Shown one piece after another: positions 5,567 to 5,607 of a DNA stretch of 5,607 nt; the stretch's first letter is position 1, and each line of letters begins with the position of its first letter. This DNA comes from an uncultured Legionella sp. (lineage in GTDB: Bacteria; Pseudomonadota; Gammaproteobacteria; Legionellales; Legionellaceae). The stretch is from contig CAISKC010000224.1 in the NCBI GenBank assembly GCA_903885895.1, positions 1 through 5,607 on the forward strand. Direction: 5' to 3'. The translations under genes were made by a program, and so were the position numbers. The notes below the pieces were generated by a model. It was not told the origin of the DNA. It made no database searches and saw only the letters and a list, made by a program, of their open reading frames with translations.

Positions 5567-5607
5567 GATGAAGCAATTTCTTTTTTTCTCATAGACTCCC
5601 CGTTTAG
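5563..5607 (-). CDS. istB: C-terminus of probable IstB transposition ATPase (partial)
   Basis: Reading in from the window edge, 14 codons encode LNGESMRKKEIASS followed by a TGA at 5563-5565. The segment matches the usual end of IstB, the AAA+ helper ATPase of IS21-family elements, which commonly closes with a basic L(K/D)G(E/D)S(M/L)RK tail. IstB is about 250 residues, so nearly all of it lies outside the window. The call rests on this short motif together with the IS-end repeats beside it. Confidence 0.58.
   Translation of the reverse strand, partial: LNGESMRKKEIASS

Larger units (their letters stand above)
5469..5607 (-). mobile_element. End of an IS21-like insertion sequence (partial)
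   Basis: The dehydrogenase homology ends where a sequence starting TGGGTATTCCTGCG begins; IS21-family elements typically start with TG at the tip. Three copies of GTGATCAC follow (5486-5493, 5509-5516, 5559-5566), as expected for the multiple inboard repeats of IS21-family ends. The C-terminus of a probable istB points towards this tip, so this is the right end and the transposase gene istA should lie beyond the window. The exact tip and any target duplication need the other end. Confidence 0.68.

Overview
The window looks like chromosome from an AT-rich gammaproteobacterium with a host-associated or intracellular lifestyle, possibly of the Legionellales (Legionella, Coxiella, Rickettsiella or Berkiella type). 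This is inferred from a large orphan protein with an effector-like layout, envelope-stress genes of the BON and CsbD families, scattered GC-rich palindromic repeats in AT-rich spacers, and an insertion sequence that has broken a metabolic gene. No feature fixes the species.

Layout from left to right. Positions 1-72 hold the probable 3' tail of a plus-strand gene. It converges on a 905-codon minus-strand gene (128-2845) of unknown function, whose product ends in an Asn/Ser-rich linker and a pair of hydrophobic segments. A plausible sigma-70 promoter (2863-2890) lies just upstream of that gene. The spacer 2846-3147 carries a 90-bp composite palindrome and, next to it, a second repeat-like sequence. 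A two-gene minus-strand operon follows: an exported protein with two BON domains (3359-3910) and, 13 bp downstream, a CsbD-family small protein (3148-3345). A 378-bp spacer separates it from a divergent plus-strand gene for an exported single-BON protein (4289-4609). This protein is a clear paralogue of the C-terminal half of the two-domain one. A GC-rich hairpin lies just after it. The right end holds the C-terminal half of a zinc-type alcohol dehydrogenase (4944-5468, minus). Its 5' half is replaced by the end of an IS21-like element (from about 5469), with the last 14 codons of a probable istB running in from the window edge.

The BON proteins and CsbD probably form one functional group: periplasmic BON-domain proteins and CsbD proteins are both commonly associated with osmotic and general stress. 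The 905-aa protein stands alone with its own promoter and could be a secreted, membrane-inserting effector, but no catalytic domain was recognised. The alcohol dehydrogenase remnant lacks its catalytic domain and should be inactive. No tRNA, rRNA, CRISPR array or complete defence system was seen. No new multi-gene system is convincingly present; the most notable items are the orphan 905-aa protein, the BON module duplication and the IS-broken dehydrogenase.
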